A stretch of DNA of 54,256 bases from Patescibacteria group bacterium. GTDB lineage: Bacteria > Patescibacteriota > Microgenomatia > UBA8517. Positions 19,100 through 28,831 of this stretch are shown here, in pieces. The notes under the pieces were generated by a model. The model was not told the origin of the DNA. It did not search any database and saw only the letters and a list, made by a program, of their open reading frames with translations. The stretch spans positions 1 through 54,256 of the forward strand of contig JAHJHG010000007.1 of NCBI GenBank assembly GCA_018823885.1, in the 5' to 3' direction. The number at the start of each line of letters is the position of its first letter. The first letter of the stretch is position 1. The position numbers and the translations under genes were made by a program.

Positions 19100-20488
19100 T
19101 TATAAAGCTTTCATCAGATAGCAAGTGCGCAAGGATCCAGCAACGGGGGCTTTTTTGAGTATTTTAAATTTTTTTGAAAATGATTTTTCAAAATCTTTTT
19201 GGGTATAGTTATTAAAAATATCTTCACGAGTCATCAGGAGCTTTTTTACTTGAGAATCTTTTTTTGGCACAAACTCAATAATTAAGAATGTGCCAATTTT
19301 GTGACAAAAGTCCGCAATATTATTAAAGGGAAGATTATTAGAAATGGCCAGATGGTGGATAAGTGCTAAGGCCATCACGAGATCAACAGGACCCCGTTCA
19401 ATTAACGATTGACGCTCAGTATTTGCCCAACCAATTGCTGAGCTGGGATTGATAATGTCGATAATGAGAGGTAAAATATTTTTTTCTTGATTATTTTTAA
19501 CATGCAAATAGTTTTTTTCAACGGCAATAGGATCGAGATCTGCAGCAACAGTGAAAATTTTTTGCTGACTAGCAATACGACTAAACTCACCGGTGTTGGC
19601 GCCAATATCCCAAATTGTTTTTGGTTTAGCAATCTGTATATATTTTTCAACTAGTTTTTTCTTCTGCGTAAACGCCTTGTCTGAATAGTTAGTAAAAGTA
19701 TAGTATTCACCCCACTCTGTACTTTTCTTTCGATATAATAGTTTTGAAATAGTAGTTTTTAAGTTATCGACAATCCCCAGCAAAGCTACTTTGCTAAGTG
19801 AACGCGTCATTCGGTTTATACCCTGACTATTGGCAAACCGTTGCTGCTTATTGGCATGGAAATGAATATGCGAAGCAATAGAAAACGAAAGGCGTGTCCG
19901 TTTTGGGAGCAACTTACTGACTAAATCCAAGGGAATTCCGTCAAGGTGAATTCTCAATAATTGATTTAGTCGAATATCAACAAGGCTCATTAATAACAAC
20001 GGCCCCAGGAAGTGTTGACAAAATTGTTTGTATGCCACCCAAGGTTTACCTGCTTTGTACTGTTGGAATGATAGTAAATCAATTAAGATGGGTTTCCCAT
20101 CCAAAAATTGGATATTATAGCAACTAGCATCCTTAAGAGACATTCCATGTTGTAGGGCTATTTCCTGAATTCGGAGAGTTAACAAGGCTGCATCCTTAAG
20201 TTGACTGAAGGTCCATTCGTAGGGATACGAAACAAAAGGAATCATGTCAGTACTTAAAGTGGCATAGACACTTTGAGAAGTAGAATGATTTTTTGCTAAT
20301 CGAGTATGAGGAAGTAAATGGCATTGTTGCACCAAAGCTTTATATAACCCAGAATCAAATAAGAGATCAAAGTCCTTTTTATACGAACGGTTAACTTGAC
20401 GAAAAACTGTTTTACCGCGGTAATACACACATCCACTAGGGTCACGAAAAGAGCTGGGTTCGCACTTAATTTTTTGGCTCCTGATCAT
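19100..20488 (-). CDS. NoeA-like large SAM-dependent methyltransferase
   Basis: SSFRDPSGCVYYRGKTVFRQVNRSYKKDFDLLFDSGLYKAL N-terminal block, then TIWDIGANTGEFSRIASQQKIFTVAADLDPIAVEKNY...DLVMALALIHHLAISNNLPF. Confidence 0.8.
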   Translation of the reverse strand: MIRSQKIKCEPSSFRDPSGCVYYRGKTVFRQVNRSYKKDFDLLFDSGLYKALVQQCHLLPHTRLAKNHSTSQSVYATLSTDMIPFVSYPYEWTFSQLKDAALLTLRIQEIALQHGMSLKDASCYNIQFLDGKPILIDLLSFQQYKAGKPWVAYKQFCQHFLGPLLLMSLVDIRLNQLLRIHLDGIPLDLVSKLLPKRTRLSFSIASHIHFHANKQQRFANSQGINRMTRSLSKVALLGIVDNLKTTISKLLYRKKSTEWGEYYTFTNYSDKAFTQKKKLVEKYIQIAKPKTIWDIGANTGEFSRIASQQKIFTVAADLDPIAVEKNYLHVKNNQEKNILPLIIDIINPSSAIGWANTERQSLIERGPVDLVMALALIHHLAISNNLPFNNIADFCHKIGTFLIIEFVPKKDSQVKKLLMTREDIFNNYTQKDFEKSFSKKFKILKKAPVAGSLRTCYLMKAL

Positions 20489-20687
20489 CTCTGTTCTTTC
20501 GTTGAAAAAGGGCGCTGAAGAAAGATATGAGTTGTCGTAAGTACCTTTTCCCTATATAAACTCCTCCTACCAAGAAGCCAATTGCTATTTGGGTAAGGTA
20601 ACTACCAGTACCTGGATCAAGATACGCTTCAATATTCGTTGGCAAAACTATTAAGTAAAAAGTTAGCAAGAAAATGACTTCAATCAC
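20466..20687 (-). CDS. Small membrane protein of the 'AYLDPGTGSYLxQ' type
   Basis: 73 aa from a GTG start: MIEVIFLLTFYLIVLPTNIEAYLDPGTGSYLTQIAIGFLVGGVYIGKRYLRQL; signal/TM, then DPGTGS, then a second TM. Overlaps the methyltransferase start by 23 nt. Confidence 0.72.
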   Translation of the reverse strand: MIEVIFLLTFYLIVLPTNIEAYLDPGTGSYLTQIAIGFLVGGVYIGKRYLRQLISFFSALFQRKNRDDQEPKN

Positions 20688-20818
20688 GTAGATAGTGTAT
20701 CAAACTTTGTCTAAATATACATCTGCTTTATCCAGATAGACTGATCATATTAAACTACTATGCATTTGAGTTAATATACTCTTGTTAGCCAAAGAAAACG
20801 AGAATGGCTCATAAATTT

Positions 20819-21607
20819 TTACACTAACTTTGCAATTCGTACCGTCAATACCCTTCCCAAATTATGAAGCCTGTGTAAAAAAAGTAAAATCTGGTTGGCC
20901 GTATGCTTCTTGGCAATCTCTAAATCTCTTCTTAAAACACTCATATATTGTGTTGATGAAATGTTGCTTGCCATTAACCTAAAATCTGAAATGTGGTCGT
21001 TCAGAACTTTTGGCATCTCTGTCTTCCCCAACTTTAACCACAAATCATATTCCATTACCACCCCACCAATTCCACTAAATACTCCATTCTTTTCGTAAGC
21101 AGACCTGCTCACGAAAACCGAGGGCTGCATGAGGTAGTTCACAATAAGTAACAAGGGATAATAGTTAATTGTTAAAAGGATATTTTTGTAAAAAGTTACT
21201 ATTCGTGAAATTTCTTTACCTTCCGAATCAATTACCTTCCCTCTTCCTGCAATCCAAAAAGTTTCTGGATTCTCTTGAAAATATTTACCAACTATTAGTA
21301 ACGCCCCTCTTTTATAAACGTCATCTGCGTTAATATATGTAATTATTTCACCCGTTGCTTTTTCCAAACCTCTGTTAATTGCGTCTACTTGTCCTCTGTC
21401 TTTCTTTGAAATCCAATTAATTATTTTAGGATATTTCTTTGCAAACCCCTTAACAATTCCAACCGTTTCATCTGTAGAGGCTCCATCTTGAATAATTACT
21501 TCCAAGTTAGGATACCTCTGGGAAACAATTGATTCTAAGGTTTCTTGGATATATTCCCCCTTGTTATACGAAGGTATAACAATGGAGATTTTTGGAAGAG
21601 ATTTCAT
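20819..21607 (-). CDS. Glycosyltransferase family 2
   Basis: KISIVIPSYNKGEYIQETLESIVSQRYPNLEVIIQDGASTDETVGIV...ITYINADDVYKRGAL. Confidence 0.93.
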   Translation of the reverse strand: MKSLPKISIVIPSYNKGEYIQETLESIVSQRYPNLEVIIQDGASTDETVGIVKGFAKKYPKIINWISKKDRGQVDAINRGLEKATGEIITYINADDVYKRGALLIVGKYFQENPETFWIAGRGKVIDSEGKEISRIVTFYKNILLTINYYPLLLIVNYLMQPSVFVSRSAYEKNGVFSGIGGVVMEYDLWLKLGKTEMPKVLNDHISDFRLMASNISSTQYMSVLRRDLEIAKKHTANQILLFLHRLHNLGRVLTVRIAKLV

Positions 21608-21948
21608 TTTTTACTTTTCTTTTCAACATCCTTCAGTGATTCTCGCCTTACATAATCTTCAAGTTTTTTTTCCATCCGTTTTGTGCTTACATAAGTTCTT
21701 GTGACCATCCCAATTACTAATACAAAACCGCCTACAATCATTAAGTCAAAAAGTCTTGTGATAAAGAAGGTTTTCGCAAAAGTTCGTAATATTTCTGGAA
21801 ATATTACGATAAATATCGTCACTGCCCATATGGTTACCCAAGAAATGATTTCTGTTCTATCAAGCTCCCCTCTTCTGCGATGTAAAATAGCAAAATAAAT
21901 CATCAAAAAGGCAAAAATAATAGCTATAATTTGTAATCCTAAGATCAT
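21604..21948 (-). CDS. DUF2304 family small membrane protein
   Basis: 114 aa, three predicted TM: LQIIAIIFAFLMIYFAILHRRRGELDRTEIISWVTIWAVTIFIVIFPEIL...; ATGA overlaps with GT2 genes on both sides. Confidence 0.82.
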   Translation of the reverse strand: MILGLQIIAIIFAFLMIYFAILHRRRGELDRTEIISWVTIWAVTIFIVIFPEILRTFAKTFFITRLFDLMIVGGFVLVIGMVTRTYVSTKRMEKKLEDYVRRESLKDVEKKSKK

Positions 21949-22604
21949 AGTCGTATTCTCCAGCGCAAAACATCAAAGAGGATGCTGATGGCATCCAAAA
22001 TGGTCACGCCTTTTACTTCATCATAGTATACGGTCTCAACTGGTGCCTCGCAATATTTTAGTCCTGACTTTGCCGTTCTTGCTGCCATTTCCGTTTCAAC
22101 TCCATATCCTTTTGATTCCCAATATATTTTCTCAAAACCTTTCTTGCTTAAACCTCTATAGCCACAAAGTAAATCTGATACATAAATCCCAAACAACAAT
22201 GACACCAACAACGAAGCAAATTTGTTCCCCATATATCTCACAAATGGAACGCCATGATTTAAATTCCTTGAACCAAAAATAACATCAAATTTATCTTTTT
22301 CTAATGCGTCTGTAAAATGAGGCAAATCCTTTACTTTATGTTGTCCATCGGAATCCATAAAAACAACAGCATCGGCTCCCATCCGAAAAGCTGCTTCTGC
22401 GCCTGTTTTCATGGCCGCCCCTTTTCCTAAATTTACTTTGTGGCGGAGTACTGTAATCTTGTATTTACTTGCAACATTAAAGGTCTCGTCTTTTGATCCA
22501 TCATCAACAACAATAATTGGAAAATTTGTTTTTATTACGTCCTTAATAACGTTTCCAATTCTTTCTTCTTCTTGATGTGCTGGAATAACAATAAATATAT
22601 TCAT
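21945..22604 (-). CDS. Glycosyltransferase family 2, DPM1/polyprenyl-phosphate-sugar synthase-like
   Basis: NIFIVIPAHQEEERIGNVIKDV...IIVVDDGSKDETFNVASKYKITVLRHKVNLGKGAAMKTGAEAAFRMGADAVVFMDSDGQHKVKDLPHF. Confidence 0.92.
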   Translation of the reverse strand: MNIFIVIPAHQEEERIGNVIKDVIKTNFPIIVVDDGSKDETFNVASKYKITVLRHKVNLGKGAAMKTGAEAAFRMGADAVVFMDSDGQHKVKDLPHFTDALEKDKFDVIFGSRNLNHGVPFVRYMGNKFASLLVSLLFGIYVSDLLCGYRGLSKKGFEKIYWESKGYGVETEMAARTAKSGLKYCEAPVETVYYDEVKGVTILDAISILFDVLRWRIRL

Positions 22605-22636
22605 AGTTCATGCCAATTGTATGGGCTTTATGCTTC

Positions 22637-23788
22637 CTACGCAACCCAAAAGCCTCGAGTAAACAAAGAGGTCGCAACCAAAAGCCCGAGGATAAGAATC
22701 GAGAAAATAATTACCTTAACCCATTTCTTGCGCTTAGAAAGCCAAATAGCCGATAAAATGAAGGCAGGAAAAAGAATAAGAACGTAGCGGTGAAAAGAAG
22801 AAAAGCTTCCAGAGAGAGTGGGAATAATATAACCAACGGCTAAATAAAATGCATAACTCAACCTAAGCCTGAAAAAACTTGCTATCGTCAAGACCAAAAA
22901 CATAAGAGCTGTAACAATTTCCAAATAAGTCACAAAAACAATTGGGAAATATGAATAACTAATGTTTGGCAATATTTTAAAGAAATAGCGATAAAAAACC
23001 TGCGGCAATAACACCAGACTCGATGACCGTTGCTGTCCAAAAATACTAACATTGTGAAAAAACTCTAAAGGATCTCCGGTTACCTTGTTTAAGTAGATCA
23101 TATAAGCAAAAATCCCAAAAACTGAAAGCAATATTCCTAATGCCACAAGATAAAGATTTGATTTTTTCTTTTCTTTTCTCTGTAAATATGCCTCTACGAG
23201 CAAAACTGGTACTATGGCAAGACCAACCACCCTCGTTGCTGTCAATAAAACGCCCAATGTGCCTGCAGCAATCCACTTCCTTTTTCTTGCACAATAAAAA
23301 CTCCAAACCGCAAGAGCTAAAAACAAACTCTCTGTATATATGCTCCCAAAATAAAAAGATGTTGGAAAAACAAGAAGTAAAAGAATTGTCAAGCGAGCGA
23401 TATCTTTTTTGTAATCAAGTTCTATGAGCTTCCATAATCCAACTAAGGCAACAAAAAAGCTAATATTTGATATCAGTAGGCCAGAAACGGCCAAAGACGC
23501 AAAGCTTTCACCTAAAAATTTAGCAATGAAAGCAATTGTTAGTGGATAAACAGGAAAAAAGAAGTAAGTTAGGGGCTGATATCCTTGATAAGCAATTGAA
23601 AGATAGTGCTCTCCATCAAAATTGCCCCAGGCCCACAAAAAGGGTTGCTTTAAGTAACTAAACAATCCTCCCCCCAAAAAATTTTGTTGCAATGGCACTG
23701 ACCCTAATGCAAGAAACAGAAAGAGGAAAAGGATTATTCTCCAGAAAATAAATGATTTTAATATAAATTTTTTGTTTTCAAGTTTCAT
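22637..23788 (-). CDS. PIG-V-like (GT76-type) polytopic mannosyltransferase-family protein
   Basis: WAWGNFDGEHYLSIAYQGYQPLTYFFFPVYPLTI...FPTSFYFGSIYTESLFLALAVWSFYCARKRKWIAAGTLGVLLTATRVVGLAIVP: characteristic PIG-V motif order. Confidence 0.83.
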   Translation of the reverse strand: MKLENKKFILKSFIFWRIILFLFLFLALGSVPLQQNFLGGGLFSYLKQPFLWAWGNFDGEHYLSIAYQGYQPLTYFFFPVYPLTIAFIAKFLGESFASLAVSGLLISNISFFVALVGLWKLIELDYKKDIARLTILLLLVFPTSFYFGSIYTESLFLALAVWSFYCARKRKWIAAGTLGVLLTATRVVGLAIVPVLLVEAYLQRKEKKKSNLYLVALGILLSVFGIFAYMIYLNKVTGDPLEFFHNVSIFGQQRSSSLVLLPQVFYRYFFKILPNISYSYFPIVFVTYLEIVTALMFLVLTIASFFRLRLSYAFYLAVGYIIPTLSGSFSSFHRYVLILFPAFILSAIWLSKRKKWVKVIIFSILILGLLVATSLFTRGFWVA

Positions 23789-23792
23789 GCTA

Positions 23793-25253
23793 TTAATAGT
23801 TTAATAAATCTCTTGCCTTAACTCTAATAATATCTTCCTCTGATTGACCAACTCCCTCTTGCAATAATTCGAACTTATCTTCAAAAAAGACCTGAAAGAA
23901 ATTGTTTTGTGATAGAACTACTTTTACTAACTCGCTTGGACTCCAAGGTAATTCTTCATCTTCATTTGTATCATAAAAATCAACAAACATCTTTTTTTCT
24001 CCTGCCTCATATTCATTGAAATATGTGTGTGCATTTTTAGCCACTTCAGCACCTTGGCTAATCCAGTGAGTCTCTTTCGTATGATGCAACGTATATATGG
24101 ACAAAATTACCCACACCGATACAAAAACTAGTTTAAAAATATCAGTTACATTCGCCTTCTCTACTAAATACGAAATAGCAAGCATTACACCGATAAGGGG
24201 TAGGGTTAAATAATAAGTAAACTTGTGGAGAGGAAGAAACAATACTGGTAATAAAGTCAAAACAAACCAAATCAAAGAAAATATTATTATCTGAAAATCC
24301 TTTTTCTTTAGTTTTTTCCTAACTTTTAATGCCAAATACAGAATGGATGTCATTATTCCCCCAAAGAATAGAAATATCGGTATTATTTCTTTGGACCAAA
24401 ATCTGAAAAGATTTGGATTAAATTTCAACCCAGGTCCCATAAAATCCACAAGCATCTCAGGCAAGTTAAATGACCAGAGCCCATACCAGAAAAGCGTATT
24501 AACAAATCTTGGCGAAAAATCCCAAATGTAACTCTCTCCCTGGGCCAAACCGTAAAGGAAGAAATGGAAATACAGATAAATTAAAAGAATAATTACAAAA
24601 CCAGACAATGCCAATATAAATTTCCTAACCGGAATCACCCTATCTTTTCTTAGTTTCAAATAACCATAAACTAAAATCAATATACCTGGAATTACTATTG
24701 CAGTTTCCTTTGAAAGTAGTGCTAAAATATAAGTAATAACGGACAGGAAGTAATATTTCAAATCTCCTTTCCTGGCAAATTTAATAAAAAGCATAACCGC
24801 CAGTAAACAAAAAACAGCCAGTCCTAATTCTTGATAAGTTGCCAGATAATAAAGATGTCCATAATGAGTTGCGGAAGTCGCGTACAAAAACGCGGCGAAT
24901 AAGGCTATTGAATCATTTTTTGTTATCATGTTTACCAATTTATAAACAAGGTATATAACCAAAAAGAAAGTAATGAATGAGATTACATGAAGAGCAAAAG
25001 GATTAAGATTAAAAACTGAATTGCTCAAAAAATAGAATGCCTGAGTGGTTAATGGACGATACACACCTAGCCCTTCTGGTCCTTGAGTGAAATTGAAAAA
25101 ATTATAAAATTCTGCCAAAGAATTTGCCTTTGATATTTTTAAAAGAAAAAAATCATCATGGGTATAAAAAGTAAAAAGCGAAGGGAAATATATGATAAAG
25201 GAAATGAGAAAAACGAAAAGAAGTTTTGTGTTTAAGAACAATTTTCGTATCAT
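23793..25253 (-). CDS. GT-C-type membrane protein (TMTC/GT39-like)
   Basis: LFTFYTHDDFFLLKI...GLGVYRPLTTQAFYFLSNSVFNLNPFALHVISFITFFLVIYLVYKL: DD loop plus YRPL as in TMTC-like proteins. Confidence 0.65.
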   Translation of the reverse strand: MIRKLFLNTKLLFVFLISFIIYFPSLFTFYTHDDFFLLKISKANSLAEFYNFFNFTQGPEGLGVYRPLTTQAFYFLSNSVFNLNPFALHVISFITFFLVIYLVYKLVNMITKNDSIALFAAFLYATSATHYGHLYYLATYQELGLAVFCLLAVMLFIKFARKGDLKYYFLSVITYILALLSKETAIVIPGILILVYGYLKLRKDRVIPVRKFILALSGFVIILLIYLYFHFFLYGLAQGESYIWDFSPRFVNTLFWYGLWSFNLPEMLVDFMGPGLKFNPNLFRFWSKEIIPIFLFFGGIMTSILYLALKVRKKLKKKDFQIIIFSLIWFVLTLLPVLFLPLHKFTYYLTLPLIGVMLAISYLVEKANVTDIFKLVFVSVWVILSIYTLHHTKETHWISQGAEVAKNAHTYFNEYEAGEKKMFVDFYDTNEDEELPWSPSELVKVVLSQNNFFQVFFEDKFELLQEGVGQSEEDIIRVKARDLLNY

Positions 25254-26302
25254 TTTCCTAAAACCCCAGAATATAACTTCGCAGTTTGTTTTGCGGCTTT
25301 ATCCCAAGAAAACTTATCTACTCTCTCTTTGCCCTTCTTTGACAACAAAGCCCTTATTTCAGAACTATTAGCTAACTTCAAAATCTTCTCTGCAATATCT
25401 TTAGTATCTTTGGGATTAACTGTAACAGCAGCGTCCTCTGCAACCTCAACCAAAGCTTGTGTTTTTGATATTAAAACAGGAGTTCCGCAAGCAAATGCTT
25501 CTAACACGGGAAGACCAAATCCTTCGTAAAGGGAGGGTTGACAGTAAAGAGTAGCTAAATTATATATAGCTTTCAATTCTTCATCAGGAACATATCCTAA
25601 TCGCAATATTTCCGAGTCTTCAGCATATTTCTCAAAAAATTTTGCAAATTCCCTATTTTCTGGATGCTCTTTGTCAAAATCTTCACTTGCCACTTGTTTC
25701 CCTACCATGACTAATGAAATTTTAGCCAGCTTACAAGCATCGGCCAATCTCAATATATTTTTATTGTAATTAACATCTCCAACATATAGTACAAATTTAT
25801 CTGGTAGTTTATATTTCTTAGCAATTTCCTTTAATTCTTCCGCCTCTTTCGGGATAGGACTATATATTTTCTTAGAACCCTCATAAATGACTCTGATCTT
25901 TTCTTGAGGAATGTTTAAAAACCTCACAATGTCTTTTTTAGATGTTTCTGACACGGCAATAATGACGTCGACTTTTTTAATAAGCCACTTTTGGATAATA
26001 AATCTTAATTTCCCTTTAATTCCTGAAGGGTACTGCTTGGGATAAATTAGCGGAATGAGATCGTGAATTGTAACAAAGGTTGTTATTTTTTTAAAAAAGG
26101 GAAGAGTAATAAAAAATGGGTGAAAATATGGATAGTGAACAATATCGTATTTGGAAAGATTTGTTTTTTTAAAATCCACCGTCTCCACGCTCAAGCCCTT
26201 TATCTTTCTTAAATACTTAACTAAAAAGGCAGTGTAAGTTCCCACTCCCCTTATCGCGTGACCTCCAGTTAATGGACCTGAATCTATGGCTACCTTAATC
26301 AT
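25250..26302 (-). CDS. Glycosyltransferase family 4
   Basis: MIKVAIDSGPLTGGHAIRGVGTYTAFLVKYL...KFVLYVGDVNYNKNILRLADACKLAKISLVMVGKQ...YCQPSLYEGFGLPVLEAFACGTPVLIS. ATG at 26302 chosen over the ORF-track start (26323) because it gives an ATGA overlap. Confidence 0.92.
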   Translation of the reverse strand: MIKVAIDSGPLTGGHAIRGVGTYTAFLVKYLRKIKGLSVETVDFKKTNLSKYDIVHYPYFHPFFITLPFFKKITTFVTIHDLIPLIYPKQYPSGIKGKLRFIIQKWLIKKVDVIIAVSETSKKDIVRFLNIPQEKIRVIYEGSKKIYSPIPKEAEELKEIAKKYKLPDKFVLYVGDVNYNKNILRLADACKLAKISLVMVGKQVASEDFDKEHPENREFAKFFEKYAEDSEILRLGYVPDEELKAIYNLATLYCQPSLYEGFGLPVLEAFACGTPVLISKTQALVEVAEDAAVTVNPKDTKDIAEKILKLANSSEIRALLSKKGKERVDKFSWDKAAKQTAKLYSGVLGK

Positions 26303-27177
26303 CTTTTTACTAAATATCGCCAATATGCTCTAGGAAACCTCAAGGCTGAGAAAAAAGAAAAAACAATTCCCTGAAAACCATCCAGTATTCCTTTGTGTCT
26401 TATCTGTGTCACGAAAAACCACCCAATAGACTTAATAAAATAATATTCGATAAATTTAATAGGGTTTTTCCCCACTTTATCTCTCTTTAACCCATCCGCT
26501 ATCAAATCAATATATTTACTATTTCGCTTTAAATATCTTTCAAAGGTTGGGTCAGCCATATGAATTAGATCATTTTGCAACCAACCCACCTTACCGTTCA
26601 CAACCATTAGTTCATGAACATCTTTGGCTGGGAAATACGCCTTACCATTCTTTACCAACCTGATTACCCCATCGGGATAAACTCCACCATACTTTAAATA
26701 TTTTCCAAGAAAATAATTCAATCTGGGAACAAAAAAGCCAGCATACGGTTCATTATCTTTACCAATTGTTCCATCCCTTTCGTCCAGTAATCTTTTGTGC
26801 TTATTAAATAATTTTTGTTTCTTTTCTGAAAATGATTTTTGGTACATGCCTATTTCCTCATCAGACATCTCAATTACTTTTATTATTTCTTTCGCTAAAG
26901 ATTTACTTAATCTTTCATCAGCATCAATCTGCAATATCCAATCATACTTAGCAGCAACTAATACTTTTTGCTTATTGATATGAAATATTCTTGGATTAGT
27001 GGTTTTTATCACTCTCGCCCCAAATTCTTTGGCTATTTCTCTGGTTCTATCGGTCGAACTACCATCAACAACAACTATTTCATCAGCAATATCTTTCACC
27101 GATTCCAGACAATCACCGACATTCTTTTCCTCATTGTAGGTTGATAAAACTACCGATAATTTGTTTTGTTTCGTCAT
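26299..27177 (-). CDS. Glycosyltransferase family 2 (WaaE/LpcC-like)
   Basis: KLSVVLSTYNEEKNVGDCLESVKDIADEIVVVDGSSTDRTREIAKEFGARVI...WILQIDADERL...VHELMVV. Start moved from 27213 to the ATG at 27177. Confidence 0.9.
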   Translation of the reverse strand: MTKQNKLSVVLSTYNEEKNVGDCLESVKDIADEIVVVDGSSTDRTREIAKEFGARVIKTTNPRIFHINKQKVLVAAKYDWILQIDADERLSKSLAKEIIKVIEMSDEEIGMYQKSFSEKKQKLFNKHKRLLDERDGTIGKDNEPYAGFFVPRLNYFLGKYLKYGGVYPDGVIRLVKNGKAYFPAKDVHELMVVNGKVGWLQNDLIHMADPTFERYLKRNSKYIDLIADGLKRDKVGKNPIKFIEYYFIKSIGWFFVTQIRHKGILDGFQGIVFSFFSALRFPRAYWRYLVKR

Positions 27178-27178
27178 A

Positions 27179-28831
27179 TTAATTAGCCACAATTTCAAAT
27201 GCAGGCTCTCCATTCGGAGAGTATATCGTTTTGACTATATTTGCGTGCTCTGGTATCTCGTCATCCGTTCCTATAATTAAACTTCTCGGACTATTTGGTG
27301 CTTCTTGGTCGTAGTCTATTGGTCTGAAGTAATATTTGTCAAAATTATCAACTGTCGAAAACCCATATTTGTCCCTCCCAGATAAAACATGATTCTCCTG
27401 AAACTGTGCTGGAGGATACTTCAAGTAAAAAAGCAGCAACATATATGGCTGATCATACCTAGTTGTAATTATCACCTCATCATATTTGCTTTCCTCTTCT
27501 TTTATATACGCTGTAAGTTCTTTTAGTCCATATTGAGACGAATATGGATATTCTTTGGCCATGTGGACCCAATACATATGTAGATATCTTGCAAACTGCC
27601 AGGAAATAATCAAAAAGAATAATACAAAAATTGAATTAAGTAATGCTTTTTTATGGACAATCTTGCGCAACCATTTCGAAAGAGATATCAATCCATAAGC
27701 CGATATGACCACCAAAGGAATTACCATACTCTGGGCTCGAAGCGCATGAGGTGATTGAAAAGTTAGGGCCGCCGCAAAAGGAGCAATAACAAGCCAAAGT
27801 ATAATTGGCGACCAACCTTTCGGTTTCTTAGCAATAAAAACCAAACCAGCCACAACAAACAAAATATCAAAAAGATACATCAATCCTGTTTCGGGCACCC
27901 TATTTCTTTGAATCTCATCACTGGACAAAAATAAAAACTCTCCCCAAAAGTGCCTTGCCCAGTTATCGGCAAACGCTAGGCTATAATTTACCGCTTTATT
28001 GTGAAGTATCCTTGTCGGTAGTGATTGAAAATCAGCATGTTCACCCCTAAGTTCATTTATTCTGGCAAGCGGCCCCGGATCAGCGAAAAGGCCTACTCCT
28101 GCCACCCTAGATGTAACCGCAGGTCCGGCGAAATCTATCATTAGCGGCGTAAGCACAACTAAACCGATAATTCCGGCGATTACGGCTCCCTTAATATTCC
28201 CAATTATTTTCTTTCTATATATTATTGCCAACCCAATGACAAGAAGTGGGACAACAATACGTGCTGCGTGGTATGTGTAAAGAGAAAAAACAAAAAACAA
28301 TGAAGAAAGAATCAGCAGTTTTGGTTTTTTAAAAGATCTTATAAATAACCAAACACCAATAGTCATAAAAAAGGTAGCCGCGTTTACTTCCCACCCGCCG
28401 CGGGAAAAATGAATGTGCCAGGAAGAAATAGCTAGAAAAAAACTCGATACTAGAGCCAGTGTATCGTCTTTAAACAGCTCTTTAACCAACAAATATAGTA
28501 TCAATACTGTGGCCACCCCCAGAAGTGCCCCAGGGATTCTTACTGCCCACTCTGTTAGTCCCAAGAGTTTAACAAATGGCAAAACGAGATAGAAATAACC
28601 TCCTGGCTTAAAATCATTGAAAGATTGAAAATGGACTGGCCAGGGATTGCTATGTTCGTCCAATCCAGTTTCGATTAGGGAATAGGCGTTATATGCAATG
28701 GCGGCCTCATCGGCATTCAGAGCTGGATAATCGGCCAAACGATAAAACCTTAAGAGAAATGCCAAGGCAATAATTGATATCAAGACTATCTTCTTGTACT
28801 TATATATATTTATCTTTTTAAATCTTTTCAT
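27179..28831 (-). CDS. GT39/PMT-family GT-C glycosyltransferase (array paralog 1)
   Basis: LNADEAAIAYNAYSLIETGLDEHSNPWPVHFQSFNDFKPGGYFYL; SSWHIHFSRGGWEVNAATFFMTIG; C-terminal NGEPAFEI. Confidence 0.88.
   Translation of the reverse strand: MKRFKKINIYKYKKIVLISIIALAFLLRFYRLADYPALNADEAAIAYNAYSLIETGLDEHSNPWPVHFQSFNDFKPGGYFYLVLPFVKLLGLTEWAVRIPGALLGVATVLILYLLVKELFKDDTLALVSSFFLAISSWHIHFSRGGWEVNAATFFMTIGVWLFIRSFKKPKLLILSSLFFVFSLYTYHAARIVVPLLVIGLAIIYRKKIIGNIKGAVIAGIIGLVVLTPLMIDFAGPAVTSRVAGVGLFADPGPLARINELRGEHADFQSLPTRILHNKAVNYSLAFADNWARHFWGEFLFLSSDEIQRNRVPETGLMYLFDILFVVAGLVFIAKKPKGWSPIILWLVIAPFAAALTFQSPHALRAQSMVIPLVVISAYGLISLSKWLRKIVHKKALLNSIFVLFFLIISWQFARYLHMYWVHMAKEYPYSSQYGLKELTAYIKEEESKYDEVIITTRYDQPYMLLLFYLKYPPAQFQENHVLSGRDKYGFSTVDNFDKYYFRPIDYDQEAPNSPRSLIIGTDDEIPEHANIVKTIYSPNGEPAFEIVAN

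Noticed and set aside
20688-20818. Promoter / small RNA in the 131-nt gap upstream of the DPGTGSYL gene
   Set aside because: AT-rich with TTAACT-16-TAATAT on the minus strand and a 5-bp ATCTG/CAGAT hairpin, but neither matches consensus well enough to call; left as an unannotated gap.
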